Numbered from the stretch's first letter, positions 1 to 12,965 are shown. The stretch is DNA of 64,000 nucleotides from Sipunculus nudus (GCA_026874595.1 CM049319.1:17437601-17501600), one strand, 5' to 3'. Made by a program: numbers and translations. The notes: generated from the sequence alone by a model not told the origin.

Positions 1-1727
1 TATTTATTTATTTTTATAATCGATAAAAAACGATCATGTATGCACATTCAAAGAAGTCACATTAGCCAGCGATAAATATTCTAATCAAATACATCAGAAA
101 AACGGGACACGAAGTAGCGAACAACATTAACACAGTACAAGTGTCATGCAACAATGACACTCATTAATTAAAGAAGTAAGGTTGCTGCCTTGCTGGAGGT
201 GACAAGTTGACCTTGGCGAGGTCAACAACAAAACACTTCCAGATGTTGTCTGGGTGTATTTACAAACAAATACATTTGGAAACGGTGACCTATATATATA
301 TATATACCATTACATAAGTCAATATTGATCACTTTCTTTTCCGACATAAAAGGCTTATTCAGAAGGAATGCTAGATAGGAAATGCCATACATACACCACA
401 TAGAGACAGTAAATACGCCGCATAAGGTACAATAGATGCTACATTATATGTGATGGTGTGAAGCTACCACTTACACACACACACACACATAACACACACC
501 ATTACACGCATGCACATGGAGATGCACACCACATTAAACAAACACAAACGCCATCACAAATCACAAACGTCATCACACAGCCTTAACCATCACAAAGCCT
601 CACACCATCACACGTTTCTCTCATACAGCCTCACCCACACACCATCAGAGACAATATTACAATACGTTACAAATAAACCATACATACCTTTTTTCTCGTA
701 AAAAAGTGTTCATTTTACTTTGACTAAACAAATATAAGTAGGGTGCAAGTCTAAACAATACTGTTTTATGTTTAACTTTTGCTGACATGAGGTTTCATTT
801 GAGCTTTCCTCCAGAGCTGGCTATAAAATATAGTCCGAGCGAGACTGAAGTGACTATAGGCTACTTCAGTTTTGGAAGAAGCATTCACTTTTCGAGGAAC
901 AAATCAGCCGTGCCGCAAATAAATGTGCGTGACCTTAATTTTCGATAAAAAAGTGACAAAAGGGTGTAAATGAAAAATTATTTTCCTTCCAAAGATATCT
1001 TTTAACAAGTATGGGTAGAAAAATGATACTTGCCACGACATATGAAACTGTAAACATTCTTATTTTACAACCGAGAACAGGCATCTCAGATCTTGATCCT
1101 TTTGCTCGCCATGATCTCGGCAAGCCGTTTTCCTATTGGTCAGGGTCTCACAACAAGCTGCCTCATTTGAATGGATATGATGACAACAAACGCACGTGTT
1201 TCCCACAGCGCGGGAGTTTACCAGATAATAAACAAAGGTCAGATCTTTGCCGTAAATCGTGAATAAAGTGATCTAACTGATAAATGCTTGTTATAGCCCA
1301 CCAAGCAGTTCATTTGAAACTTTCCATAATGAAAAAAAAAATAAAATAAACATATTTAAGATAAACAAGCACTTTAAAGCCAAGCGATCTATGGTCTACG
1401 AGCACGCCGCCTAGTGTGAAAAAGCCGTACCGCTTAATTATACACATGGATGATTGATAGCCGTCAGTCGACAAATGGATGGTCATACAGTGAATTTAGG
1501 AAGAATCAAGTCAAGTAAATAGATTTTTTTTGGTCTAAAACTGTTGACATAAATATCCTTAAATAATCTGAGAACATAATTATTGTGCATTGGCAGTTAT
1601 ATGTTTTTCTGTTTTTATCGTTCGAGGGAGCTTGCTCTCTATTCCGTGCAAGTTTCGTTGACGTTAATGTAATTGAACGTCAAGTCCATAAACATTTGCA
1701 TTAATATAAGCATTATTAGTTCATTGC
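1..1727. other. Intergenic, no gene recognised
   Basis: A+T-rich with a short TA repeat at 292-307 and a CA-rich stretch near 470-500. The short frames at 510-701 (His-rich from CA repeats) and 1011-1262 have no recognisable domains. Confidence 0.5.
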
Positions 1728-2060
1728 TTCCGCGAGGAGGGTGTGCGTTCATCATCGTTCGTGTGTGTGCGTGTGTGTTTGTTCACAACATAACTCACGC
1801 AATTATGAGAGGAACTTGACGTTTTCATGGTATGAAAAAACGGCATGAAGAATCGATTAGATTTTGTTGATGATCCGGCACATGATCCGCTTTCAGGAAC
1901 GTCATTGAGGTATATTCACAAATGTTAAGTAATTTGTACCCGAATGGGAATAAAGACCGAATAAGTGAATGCAAACAAGGGTTGGATAACACAAGACAAT
2001 AAGGATCGCCACATGAAGGAGATTTGCATTCGTTAGAAAGCAGATTTAAAGCTTTGGTTG
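1728..2060 (+). repeat. Dispersed GGAGG/GTTTGTTCAC repeat, copy
   Basis: It starts ccgcgaggagggtgtgcgtt, then gtgtgtttgttcacaacata, gatccggcacatgatccg, tcaggaacgtcattgaggta and ttcacaaatg, in the family order. A later ttcgttagaaagcagattt matches the end of the copy at 24462. Confidence 0.6.
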
Positions 2061-3047
2061 GAGACAAAGGTTTCCTAGCAGAACCATTCCGGTACACGGG
2101 CTCCTCCAGTTCTCCTGTTTTCTACGTTGTTACGGTTAATGTGTGTGAGTCAACAATCCTCGTGTGTCTGCTTTCCATGACAATTACGCATGCCCAGAGG
2201 ACCGATCGTGTGTATGCGCGACAGTTTCCAAACACGGAGAAGTAACATGAAAGAAGAATCACAGAAGAATCACCAGTTTGAAGCTTAAAAATCTTGATTC
2301 GTAAAGTCGCGTGCACACATTTTATCTTGCATCACTGATCGCGTCCGGTGCAATTTTTGTTCCAACTTGCGAATAGGAACAATAATACGGTTTTAAAATA
2401 TTGGCAGATAGCAGACTATGGAGAAAACATGTGTATACTTCGTGTATATCTTACATGCCTTGTTTTAGTTTTTGCCTTGTTATAACTTGTAATTCGTCGT
2501 TGACAAAAACAAAAAACCAAAAAAAAAAAAAAAAAAAACATGCAGTTTATATGTGTATTTGAGGGTTCCTTAAATATATGCTTGTATATTGACTTTCATG
2601 AATAGTAAGTTAACACAAACAATTATGATAGGATTGTCTGTTAGTTCATTTTTCCGCCTTCCTACCACCTATTCCTTCAGGAAATGTTCTTAAACAAACC
2701 CTGATCTTATTCTGAAGCATGTAAATCGATGTACTTATTTTGCACGAGCAAATTGTGTCAATTAATTCTAAGGGGTTATCATGTAGGCCTACCCTCCACG
2801 TGGACGCGATACCGGATCACGTGGTCGTGCACAGGGCGCATCATGACACAGAGATCTCAGCATTTGTCTGCCGGCCATGTCCACCAAACAGGGTCAGTAA
2901 CCTGACCATGACTCGGCATTTTCTGATCGACAGCTCTCGTTATGTAAATCATTGACAAGCCCAGAGAGATCTCTTTAATATTTATCACTACTTTTCAGTG
3001 TCTTTGTTTAGCTCTGTCATTAATCCAACCGCGTGCTCGCTCTGTCT

Positions 3048-3735
3048 CAGTGTGTCTGTATCTGTCTGTCCGTCTGTCTGTCCGTCTGTCTGTCTATCTC
3101 TCTCTCCATGTCATAAGGTCTGACTGCCTCTATATGTTTGTCTTTGTATTTCATTATTTGTCTACCTGTCTTCATTCATCTGTCTCTCAGTATCTGTATA
3201 TCCGTCTGTGTCTGTCTGTTTGTTTGCCTCTCTCTGTATATATGTTTCGCCGCCTGTCTGTCTCTCTCTTTAGTCTTTAGATTTCTTTTTTTCTGTCTAT
3301 TTCTGTCTCTCTCTGTCTATCCGTCTCTCTCTGTTAAGATTTTTTTTCTTTCTTCTTCTGTCTATCATTCTCTCTCTCTCTCTCCCCCTCTCTCTTTCTC
3401 TCTTAAACATTTATTTTATTTTACAAAAACTGTAAAACTAGTTATAATAACTAATAGGAAGCACTCTCCTTGGCACGGTTGGTAGCGTTTGGAAGTCTTT
3501 GGAGATGGAGGAACCGGGTCGCCAGGGGAGGATGCCGAGCGTTTTACCCCCTCTTTCTGTCTGTCTCTCTCCCACTCTCTGTCTCTCTGTCTCTCTCTCT
3601 GTCTCTCTCTCTCTGTCTCTCTCTCTCTCACGATTTCTTTGTTTTTTTTTCTTCAGTCCGTCTCTCTCTGTCTCTCTCTGTCTATCTGTCTTTCTTACTC
3701 GCTGTATGTCTCTCGCTCTCTGCCTGTTTCTCTTT
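3048..3735. repeat. TCTG/TCTC low-complexity region
   Basis: Imperfect gtctgtct and tctctctc runs at 3048-3400 and 3543-3735. They are separated by unique sequence that includes an A-box-like TGGCACGGTTGGTAGCG at 3472 without a B-box. Overlapping Ser/Leu/Cys-rich frames are artefacts. Confidence 0.85.
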
Positions 3736-3800
3736 GCCCCCTCTAAAATTATGGTTAGTACAACACAAATCTTGTGTATGCAAACATATATTATGAGAAT

Positions 3801-3863
3801 CTGGGAGAAAAAACCTCTAAGGGTTTCATAAGGGCTTTATGATGCACACGAAAGTACCCATCG
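3801..3863. repeat. Dispersed CACGAAAGTAC repeat, copy
   Basis: aacctctaagggtttcataa followed by atgcacacgaaagtaccc matches the family at 34340 and 24770. From 3864 to 4734 nothing else was recognised. Confidence 0.45.
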
Positions 3864-4734
3864 GTCAGCGCTCTGGCGTGACTCTGTCTGAGAAGAGAGC
3901 TTGGTGGCAATGGGACGTTTAAGTCCAATCTCAACCTGTTTAGAAGAAATCGTAGGATAGCAGGTATTAATTACGAATGGTTTTAAGGACGGCAACAAAC
4001 CCGTGTTTTTTATGAAAAGATAAAGATATGGAGCAACAAGGAACAGATAGTCGAGCTTCTAAACATAACATGAGTTTTATTTTTAGTCAGGTTTTACAAA
4101 TTCCAAATTCACATATAAACTGCATGTTTTTTTTGTCAACAACCAATTGCAAGGTATAACAAGGTATATGGTACAATAAGAGAGGCAAAGTGACACGTAT
4201 GAACACATGCACAATATAAGCCAAAACAATTTTCACCGTGCAATATCTGAAATGCTAGTGAGATATATAAAATAACATTCGGTATGCTTTGTATTAATTC
4301 TTAAATACACAAGAATAATCAATCTTTGTGAGAGAATTCCACTTAAAAATGTTTGATATAGTCTATATTAAAGTTAAACACACAAAAAAAATAAATATAA
4401 TATTATTATATACCATGTTATAAAGTCTGAGCAGAGGGGGAAACAGACTGATGACAGCGAATATAGTCCAAATAGGATGCAATTGATTTTCTTTTTAAAT
4501 ATAATCTACAAACAGACGTATGATCTTTTATCTACTTTCTTTAATCTACACTTCTCTTGGTCTCTTCGTTACATCTTTGTTGCATAAAAGATAAAAGAAA
4601 AACCAATAGGTGATTCTTTGGTAAGAGGTTATCAAGAAAATACTTGAATGATTGTATATGCAAATAACAAGAAGGGTTAACATTGATAACAATAATGTGA
4701 GCTGTTCAATAAAGTTAACACATACACACTACAC

Positions 4735-4745
4735 TATATAAATAG
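4735..4745 (+). promoter_or_regulatory. TATA box, probable promoter of reductase copy A
   Basis: TATATAAATAG sits about 235 bp upstream of the copy A start codon and would place transcription start near 4765. It lies at the centre of an interrupted palindrome (ACACACT..ACACTAT..ATAGTGT..AGTGTGT, about 4724-4757). The promoter role is inferred from position only. Confidence 0.5.
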
Positions 4746-4977
4746 TGTTCAGTGTGTATCGTATATATACGTGTCTACATGACGATTTGTTACGGTCTAC
4801 TTGGTGAGATCTAAAGAGCCAGTTTTTAGATGTTTTCTTTCTCTCGTGTTTTACAACGTGAACTGGGTCAGTTTACACTCGTTGGCACTGACAGGTCACT
4901 GATGAAACAGCACACGTCTGTTACAAGAAAATCGGGCTCGAGATCTGATAGATTATGCTTTAATTCAGTCATTTATC

Positions 4978-7900
4978 ATGAAACTGACTGTGTTGGGAGC
5001 TACAGGTCTCACTGGAGAACATATTGTTAACCAGGCACTACAGAGAGGACATCACGTGAGAGCTGTGGTCAGGAACCCCAGTAAAATATCAATAAAACAT
5101 GACAACTTACAGGTAAGAAAATAGACTGGTTCCATCCGTCAACAATATATGATAGCTATAGGAAGGAAACTTAACTGGTACCCTCCGTCAACGAAGAATG
5201 ATAACTTACATGTACGAAAATAGACGGATACCCTTCATCCAGAAACATGATACCGGTAACTTTAAGGTATACGAAAGTAGACTGATACCATCCATCAACA
5301 AAACATGATAACTTTCAGGTAAGAAACTAAACTAGTTACCTCCGTCGACGAAAGTGTTTGTTTACTTACAAGTACGAAAATTGACGGGTACCTTCCATCA
5401 ATAAACATGATAACTAAACGGTACGATAACAGACTGGTTCCCTCCTTAAACGAAACATTGTAACTCACAGGTACAAAAGTATACTGGTACCTTCTATTGA
5501 CGAGACTTGAGAACTTATAGGTACGAAAATAGACTGGTACCATCCATCAACAAAACAAATTTATTTTCACGTAAGAAAATATACTCCTTAAACGAAACGT
5601 GATACTTTACAGTTAAGAAAACATACCGGTACCTTCCGTCAACGAAATATGATAACTTTCAGGTGAGACTGTAGGATTTTCCCCACAGATAATAGAAAAC
5701 AAAACATAATTTTAGGTTTAAATTACCAAATGACCGAAAGATCTGTCCTTTTGAATTATACTGCCAGTCTGATAGTTATAAACGTGATAAACAGGGAGCT
5801 AGAAGGGTCGCGGCAGACTACTAAACTTCGCCTTATGTCGATTATCCTTTAGCCCCTTAACACGTCTAAATGACTAAACCTAGTGCTGACCAGACGTGGG
5901 CCTGTGGCCCACGTCTGCATCATTCAGCTGCACGCGGAAGAGTGAGGAGGACGGGACATTCCTGGCCGTAGGCCAGCCTACTTTACAATAGGGGTGGCAT
6001 TAATGGGCGAGTCCAAATACTGATAGCTGACCGGTAGTAGGCCTGATATCTTACACTCTTCCCCCCTTATTTGAAAAAAAAAAAACAAAGTTTTTTTTTT
6101 TGTTAAATAAAGAAGACATCTTGGCCATATACAGGCAAAAGCAATTTTGAACAGACGCACATTACAGCCTCAAGGTAAAAAAACCTGGGGACAGAGATTC
6201 CAGGAAAAACCATGAGCTTGTAAATAATTGTGCCTATAACAGAGCTGGCAGTATTTGTTTTATATAACTGCAATATCTTGATCTGTGCCCCATCGCACAA
6301 TTTTGTAAATTGGTAAGTTTATTCAAATAAACACATCAGTTAGTAATGGACTGATAACAACATGGAATAGCATTTCATGTATCAGTAAAACATTAATGTT
6401 TGCAAAATATTTTGCATAATGTCCAACTTTGGCTGCACTGTGTCAGCATAGCACATAAGAGAGTCCTTCTCAGAAATTACTCAGCATTTAGTATTCAAAA
6501 ATGTCTTTCATCATAACTATGCACAAGCAGGCAAGTCCATAGGCAGCCGTGTTGTAACTTGTAGCTGTGCTGAACATAATGTTGGGTGCAGGAGGCAGAA
6601 CATGTACGTCTTACTCCTGCAAAGAAATAAAACAACGCCGCAGTATCTATTCCACACAAATTATATCACAACATATAACAATAATGAACAACTCTGACTT
6701 AAAATTCAATGTGATTTGTTTTTGTTTTTTATAACTACCGCTTACAGCTTTAGGTCTGAATAACTTTGACATGCCATACTGCTCTGGTTAATGTAACAAT
6801 TATCATATACAGGTTGAATGGAGAATACGGTCAGGTCATAAAAATACATTACCAGGGCTTATATATGTACCTAAATGGATGCAAACTTGCATGAATAACA
6901 ATTTAACTCAAAGTATAATACGATGTTCTCATAATTAATGTTTTAATTAATTAAGTTGTGCAAGTCATGTTATACTAAAAGGAAGAAACTAAATAGCCTT
7001 AAACCGTAAGCTGTAATAAAAGAATACTGTATCCGTTTGCAAGGAGACCAACAGAACAGTTGGTCAAATTATGATTGAAATATCACACTATTTATTATAA
7101 ATATCACACTATTTATTCAATCCTTTAATGCGAGAGAGTGAACTAGCTAATAACAAGCTAACAAATATATATTGGGTACAATTCGTAAATTAACATATCC
7201 GTTTATAATAGATTTAATTGTTTACATTTAATATTGATATCCAGTAATTTAAAAAGTATACTACTAGAAATATTAATGTGCTGTTTGTTTTAAATGCCCA
7301 ATGTTGTTCAAATTACTAAACTGTGTATAATTCCTAAATAAACATATCCGTTTTTAATAGATTTATTTGTTTACATTTAATATTGATATCCAGTATTTTT
7401 AAAATGTATACTACTAGAAATATTAATGTGCTGTTTATTTTAAATGCACTATGTTGTTCAAATTACTAAACGGTGTTGGCATCCCCAAATATTACAATAT
7501 GTTTCCTGTTTCGTAAATGCCACCTTTAACACACTTGACAGTCACCAAACAGGCATACTTCTCAGCTAGATTGAACTAATCTGGAATTACTCGACTTATC
7601 AGTATTTCCTGACACTCGAAAGGTATACAAAGCTACTGCACCTGATAAGCGTTTTGACAGCTGACTGCTTAATAAACAGAGACATGACATAAGGCCAGCT
7701 GCTAAGTTGATATCAGATTTTATATATACAGGATTACATAGTGTGAATTGTGGAGCACTGATAAAAGAAGGGCGATTATGGGGGTTTGGGAGATCACAAA
7801 GGCTGGTGGCCGTTGCGTGTTACATCATCTGATACCAGTGTGTAGGCTCCACAAATATGCCTGAACTTGTGACTTGTATTATCTCACTGTGAATGCACGT

Positions 7901-10900
7901 GACTGAGCATGTGATAGATTATTTCAATAAAGCTATTTACCTACTTTAGAAATACCTCTTTCAGTTGCCACAGTTGTTAACTATAGGCTTTATTGTTCTA
8001 GGCAAAACAGAAATATATGAAAACTGTATCTCACAGAGAACTAGTTACGTTAATTTAATATATATTATTCAGAGGGGAACGCCTATGTCTGGTTTGTTAT
8101 TTAGTAATATTTACCACTTAAGAGTTTTCATTAAAAGTTTAGAGAATTGACTTTAACCACACAAAAATACCCATTACAACTCAAATCTAAAAGATTACTG
8201 CCCTTGGCCATTAAACGACAAATTCTGCACCTGCACTTTGTATCAAATTATAGGTTATCCACTTGAGCCTTGAGCCTTAGAGTTGTACATTTTTTATTTT
8301 TTTGGTATTTGTAAAATTTTTTTTTTCTATTTTTATTATTATTTATCAATATTTCATAGACTCAAACTACAAGATTAGTATAACTACTACTTTCACAGGT
8401 TGATGTTATGGAATTTTGGTGCTTGCTTTTAATCTGTTGAGAAAATTCATTTTAAAAATGAGAAACTACTGGTTCTATTTTTCGTACATCAAATTGTAAT
8501 TGTTAAATAAATTATGATCTTAAGCATCTAAATAACTATGAAATGTACCTTATTAAATTTTTATTTTATAGTATATTCTTTAACAGGCTTTTCCCCTTTG
8601 GGTTAAGTGAATGAAATTTTGTCTGCTTGGCCCCGGAATATGGGAGCAAACTGATTATCAGATGAAACATGTCACTAATTGCTGCCCCGGCAAGTGAATG
8701 ACAGAAAATTTCTAGATGTTCATATTTATGACTTTTTAAAGGGTGTGCATAGTTTTTCAGAATGGACTGCACAAATTGCCAAAGTCCCTGCTCATGTTGA
8801 GAACAAAATCAAGAATAACCTAAATAAATCTTTAGAAATTTGGTTCACGCAATGATTTTGGGATTTCCCCCATTATACCCACCTGCTGATCCCGGTCCAC
8901 TTGTCAGCTCAGCATTATTGCCCATCTTCCACTTGTTTTTGCATGACAGGTGGTGGAAGCTGATCTTATGTCTAGTGAGTCACTCGTGCCGGCGCTGGAA
9001 GGTTGTGACGCAGTACTCTCAGCACTGGGGGAGGACAAATATTTCAGACGTGTCAGCTTATACAGCGACACCTGCCGGGCTATTGTGACAGCCATGAGGA
9101 CCAACAGTATCAAACGTTTAATAGCGGTGACGTCAACCTGCACAAAATGTGAGTCCACCTCAGGAATTTTACACTCTGTTTCACCAGTGTCTACCAGTGG
9201 TTTGAAAGATTTTCTTTTAAGCATATAATCTGTTTTGCTCCTCTGTGGGCTCACCCAAATATTTTCTGGTCTTAAATTCTCGGGAACGATGCCAAGTGTA
9301 CCCAAAGGGGCCAATTTCCTCATTTGCCACATAAACCCTAAGGAATTTGACATTATTTCGGGAATGGGTATTTCTACCTCACCGCCGGCAGAACGTCAGT
9401 GAATCTGGCGGTTGATTAGACTGGTACCCCGCTCTATTATGGCACCGCTGCTCTAGACCAATCATAGAGACGGGCGTACAACGCCATCTTTTGTACTCCC
9501 GGCAGACTGGTTCCAACTCAAGTATGTATTATATATGATAAAAATAAGGATTTCGTTAGCTCAGAGATGTTACCAAAGGTTGGCTGTACATAACGTGTGA
9601 CATAATGATAAGATTAATAGGTATTAATAATAAATCACTGCTTCACACAGTGGAATATCAAAGATTCAGTATATCGTATTATCAATACATCCATTATTCA
9701 ATTTTTGTGCAACAACTCATTCTTCAATATTTGAAAACTAGAAATAACTAAATAAAGTTATTTTATAAGAAATCTTTACGGATAATCAAACAGGATCGCG
9801 TGAACGTCCATGGCAACCGGTATGAGCGTGCATACTGGAGTTGGAACCAGTCTACAGGTTAGTCAGGAGTTGCAACTGGGAGTACTTAAATGGCGTTGTA
9901 CGCCTGTCTCTATGCTTGGCTTAGGGCCATAATAGAGCAGGGTACCAGTCTAGCGGTTGATTCGCTCGGGGGGGGGGGGGGGGGGGGGGATCTTATACAG
10001 CGCCATCTATCATTTGTGGATGAAACGAGTTATCAGGTGCGAAATAATAAACGGGTAATCAGGTAATTTTTGCATAATAATTTTCAAGACGGCCATGCGC
10101 AGTGCGAATAATTGTTGTCTTCTGTCTTCGCGTCATATTAATCCATAACTGTGGGTTTTGCCAAATGAAATTAGTTACAAATCCAGGCTCGCCACCAATG
10201 ATGCAGTTGAATTTCACATATTAGCCCTTAAGATATATAATAAATAATAGCAAAAAGTAATCTTCCTTGTCATTAAAACAAATTTACTTGTAACCTGCAG
10301 GTGCAGCCTATATTTAACCCCTTCACACGGCAAACGCAAACCGTTTTCGATTTCAAACAGCAATCGAAAACGTTCCCAAACCGTTTTGGATCAAGCTCAA
10401 GGGGTGGTTTTAAACCGTTTTGACTGCGAATCGTTTTATATATTATCCGCTGTCGCGTGAACGCTCTAAAACGGTCACTGCGCATGCGGAATGATTGTGT
10501 CAGCATGTTGTAACATTGTTCCACATATGAAATGTACACAACATGCATTGGTGCCAGATGCCCGTGTGAACGCACCAAAGCGATTTTGCTGGAATCGGTT
10601 TGAAAACGTTTTGTGTGGAGGGGGTAAAAACGGCTCATTATGTTACAGGTCGAGGAGAGAACGCACTTTAACAGCTATTTCTCCCAGTGCATCAATACCT
10701 TGGTAAACAGTCAGTAAACTCAACATAAGGCTACGAGTGATGAATTACCACAAATGAATACAGGCGAGCTGACAAACTAAAGAATAAATCCATCGCAGGT
10801 CAATTATAATGCGGCATTTGCTATCGTAAGGAAACCCGTGCGGAACATGCTTGTGTTCATTCGGTCAGAAATTCAACAATAATGCACGTAGGTTTATCAA

Positions 10901-12840
10901 TATGCTGAGTTACAACGGCATTTTTCTCGCACATGTTTTTAGAAAGTACATATTGACATATATATCTAACTATTTGTCTTGCACCCTCCTAGGGCCTTAA
11001 ATGACGCCTATAATGGTGGCCCTTCATACAAGATGGATAGACAATCAAAGAAACTTCCATTGTAAGAGGGTCGAAAAGGCACTGTCGCAGGTAGCGCCCG
11101 GTGACTTGGGAAAAGCCAGTTTTAATGAAAACTTCACATTCGGCATGGCATGAAGTTTTTATAATTATTATTTACTTTTCTGGTAATCAGACAGATTATA
11201 ATTAAAGTATCAATCTTTAATGATTTCCTGATTTTTTGATTGATAACATTACATCACACAAAAAACAGCTGCCATATATGGCTATTTAAAGTGACCCATA
11301 GATTTGACTGCCGCAAGTGGATTTACAATAAAGCCATACAAAAAAAATATTGGTCTACATATCGATCAGTCGATCAGGTTTTTTTTTGTTGCAAATGAAG
11401 ACAAGGTCTTTAGTAAAGTTGTAAATTTGGCCAAAGCTCAAAAGAAATTCTTAAAGGTATGGGAATGGACTAAATTTTTAGTGGCGAGCATTTACACCAT
11501 TTCAAGAAGTGAAGCACATTTATTATTTATAGGCAAATTGGCAGAATTCCAAGTATTCTGTCTTGATGGGTGAAAAAAAGAAGGATAAAAAAACACAGTA
11601 TTTTTTTTTTTTTAATCTAGAGTCCGAGAATATTTTTTTTTTCAATTATGGGTGGCCTAATCTATTTTTCATATTTAAAATTAATTTAAATTATTTCTTA
11701 TATAAATAAAATTATATAATTAAAAATATAATTATTTCATTGCTCAACCTCTATATCTTTTACTTTTTAACCTCAGATGAACGCGGAAATCCTTTCTTTA
11801 TCGAATGGATCCTTAAACCTCTTATGATTGGACGGATCCTGGCTGACATGGCGCGGATGGAGGACTACCTCTTCAATGAATGTCAAGATTTCCAGTTCAC
11901 CATTGTACGGCCCCCTGCGTTAGGAAATGGACCGATCACAGGTTATCATAAGCATTTAATACTTTTCTTGATGCGTTCACTTGCCTACAATACGTCTGAG
12001 GATATTTATACTCAGAAACTCCGTTCGATCCATTGTTCACTTAAGACACTCTTCTCTTCTGTGACCAGTATAATTAAGTAAAGCAAATTGAAATGGATTG
12101 GAATAGTTGATGCAGAAAAAAAGTCCTGTATTTTATAAAAATTAAATAGATACACATTGGTAATATATACACATTCATAAGGGGGAAATACAGTTTCATT
12201 AATAACCCTATTCATAAAAAGAACCGGACTAAAAAATCTGAGGCTTCGTCCATGATGGAATATTACTTTAGATATGGCAAAATGAAACACAGCTACCATT
12301 CTGCTTAACTCTGCATAAAAATGATCAGGGCCTTTAGGTTAGCGCTGCCAGAGCTTTAGTATTTATGTTTGCAACTAAAATGAGTAATTTCATAAAACAT
12401 GATTTAATGTACCGATAGACGTATAGCTGAGTGCCAGCTCTTGAAACTAAAGGAAATGCATGAGTCAGTCATCAGTTCGATAATTTGCTGCGAGGTGGTA
12501 GCACTTTTTACGAAACAGCGAGTGCAAGCTTGCTAGCTCTGCCAGCGGGAGAAATTAGGTCTTAACCGCAACATCGATTGGGCCAGGCTACCTTGAAGCT
12601 GATGCAACTTCAGAGACCTTCCATTTCTTTTATTGTTACTATGTACATGTTCTATGTTATACATGATAAAACATGGCTGATGTGTTTATTTTTTTTAAAG
12701 ATAAGCCCATCTTGACGAATGAGGGCCAGTGGGTGCCGGAAGCAAAGTCTGGGATGGGGAGAGCAGACGTGGCGAGGTTCATGCTGGACGTCACGGAGAG
12801 TAGACAGTGGGCAAACAAGGCGGTGGCTATAGGCGTGTGA
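4978..12840 (+). CDS. BLVRB-like: Flavin reductase (NADPH)/biliverdin reductase B-like protein, copy A, four exons
   Basis: Cytosolic atypical short-chain dehydrogenase, predicted to use NADPH to reduce flavins or tetrapyrroles; the true substrate in this lineage is unknown. Exons are 4978-5112, 8950-9148, 11777-11941 and 12701-12840 (phases 0, 1, 1), giving 212 residues against about 206 in human BLVRB. Exon 1 encodes the N-terminal Rossmann strand with glycine motif GATGLTG (residues 7-13) and the VVRNP turn that contacts the cofactor. Exon 2 carries LSALG and the AVTS strand, with Ser107 at the position of human Ser111. Exon 3 holds the long helix FFIEWILKPLMIG and IVRPPALG. The human active-site His is replaced by Ala. 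The start is the first ATG before the Rossmann strand. All introns are GT-AG. A TATA box lies about 240 bp upstream and AATAAA about 125 bp downstream. Paralog B is convergent, about 10 kb away. Confidence 0.9.
5093..5672 (+). repeat. Intron 1 minisatellite built from the exon 1/intron 1 splice junction
   Basis: About 12 diverged units of roughly 50 bp. Each combines a version of the last coding bases of exon 1 (aaacatgataacttacag), a donor-like gta-aga/gta-cga, and a spacer (aaaatagactggtaccatcc, gtcaacga). The real donor is at 5113-5114. Good decoys are CAG|GTAAGA at 5319 and CAG|GTGAGA at 5663. The intronic sequence reads to an in-frame TAG within four codons of the true donor, so use of a decoy would truncate the protein. 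Confidence 0.85.
5891..5917. repeat. Perfect GC-rich hairpin in intron 1 of copy A
   Basis: Arms CAGACGTGGGCC and GGCCCACGTCTG pair over 12 bp around a TGT loop. A second hairpin, CTGGCC-GTA-GGCCAG, follows at about 5961-5975. The flanking intron is A+T-rich. They could be ends of an unrecognised transposon or a structured RNA. Confidence 0.6.
7180..7478. repeat. Two-copy tandem duplication, 149-bp unit
   Basis: A segment starting aacatatccg at 7192 recurs at 7341, followed in both by the same A+T-rich sequence ending near caaattactaaac. The two copies differ at only a few positions. The segment is intronic (intron 1 of copy A) with no coding content. The rest of intron 1, 5980-8949, is A+T-rich sequence in which nothing else was recognised. 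Confidence 0.8.
9417..9952. mobile_element. Foldback/Mutator-type MITE with 9-bp target duplication
   Basis: The 536-bp element has inverted arms of about 115 bp. The left arm starts TAGACTGGTACCCCGCTCT and the right arm ends as its near complement (AGAGCAGGGTACCAGTCTA). It is flanked by the direct repeat GCGGTTGAT at 9408-9416 and 9953-9961. A 9-bp duplication with long terminal inverted repeats is typical of Mutator-like elements. The interior is A+T-rich and non-coding. It sits in intron 2 of reductase copy A, next to a G homopolymer at 9968-9989. Confidence 0.8.
10316..10624. mobile_element. Short MITE-like element with imperfect terminal inverted repeats
   Basis: The left end, accccttcacacggcaaacg, and the right end, gttttgtgtggagggggt, are approximate reverse complements. 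The interior repeats an AAACCGTTTT motif on both strands. It has no coding capacity and lies in intron 2 of reductase copy A. The target duplication could not be fixed. It resembles short hAT-type MITEs, but that assignment is inference. Confidence 0.5.
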
Positions 12841-12856
12841 CAGAATCGTACAGCAG

Positions 12857-12860
<4 letters not shown>

Positions 12861-12888
<28 letters not shown>
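12861..12888. repeat. TA microsatellite after copy A stop codon
   Basis: A simple (TA)n run about 20 bp 3' of the copy A stop codon, within the predicted 3' UTR. Confidence 0.9.
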
Positions 12889-12965
12889 CATTTCCGTTCT
12901 CAATATGAAGACACTCCATCTTTTAATTATGTTTCACTTAATATGTAAACGCCAAATAATTCCTA

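Noticed and set aside
3472-3550. Possible second tRNA-like SINE head (A-box-like sequence)
   Set aside because: No B-box and no recognisable body.
3138-3796. Overlapping 70-115 codon frames rich in Ser/Leu/Cys on +, and an Arg/Glu-rich one on -
   Set aside because: They translate TCTG/TCTC low-complexity repeats; several frames are open at once, with no domain.
8904-9353. 149-codon open frame on -
   Set aside because: It is antisense to exon 2 of reductase copy A, whose + frame has a family match and splice sites.
12652-12903. 83-codon frame on -
   Set aside because: Antisense to exon 4 of reductase copy A plus a TA repeat.
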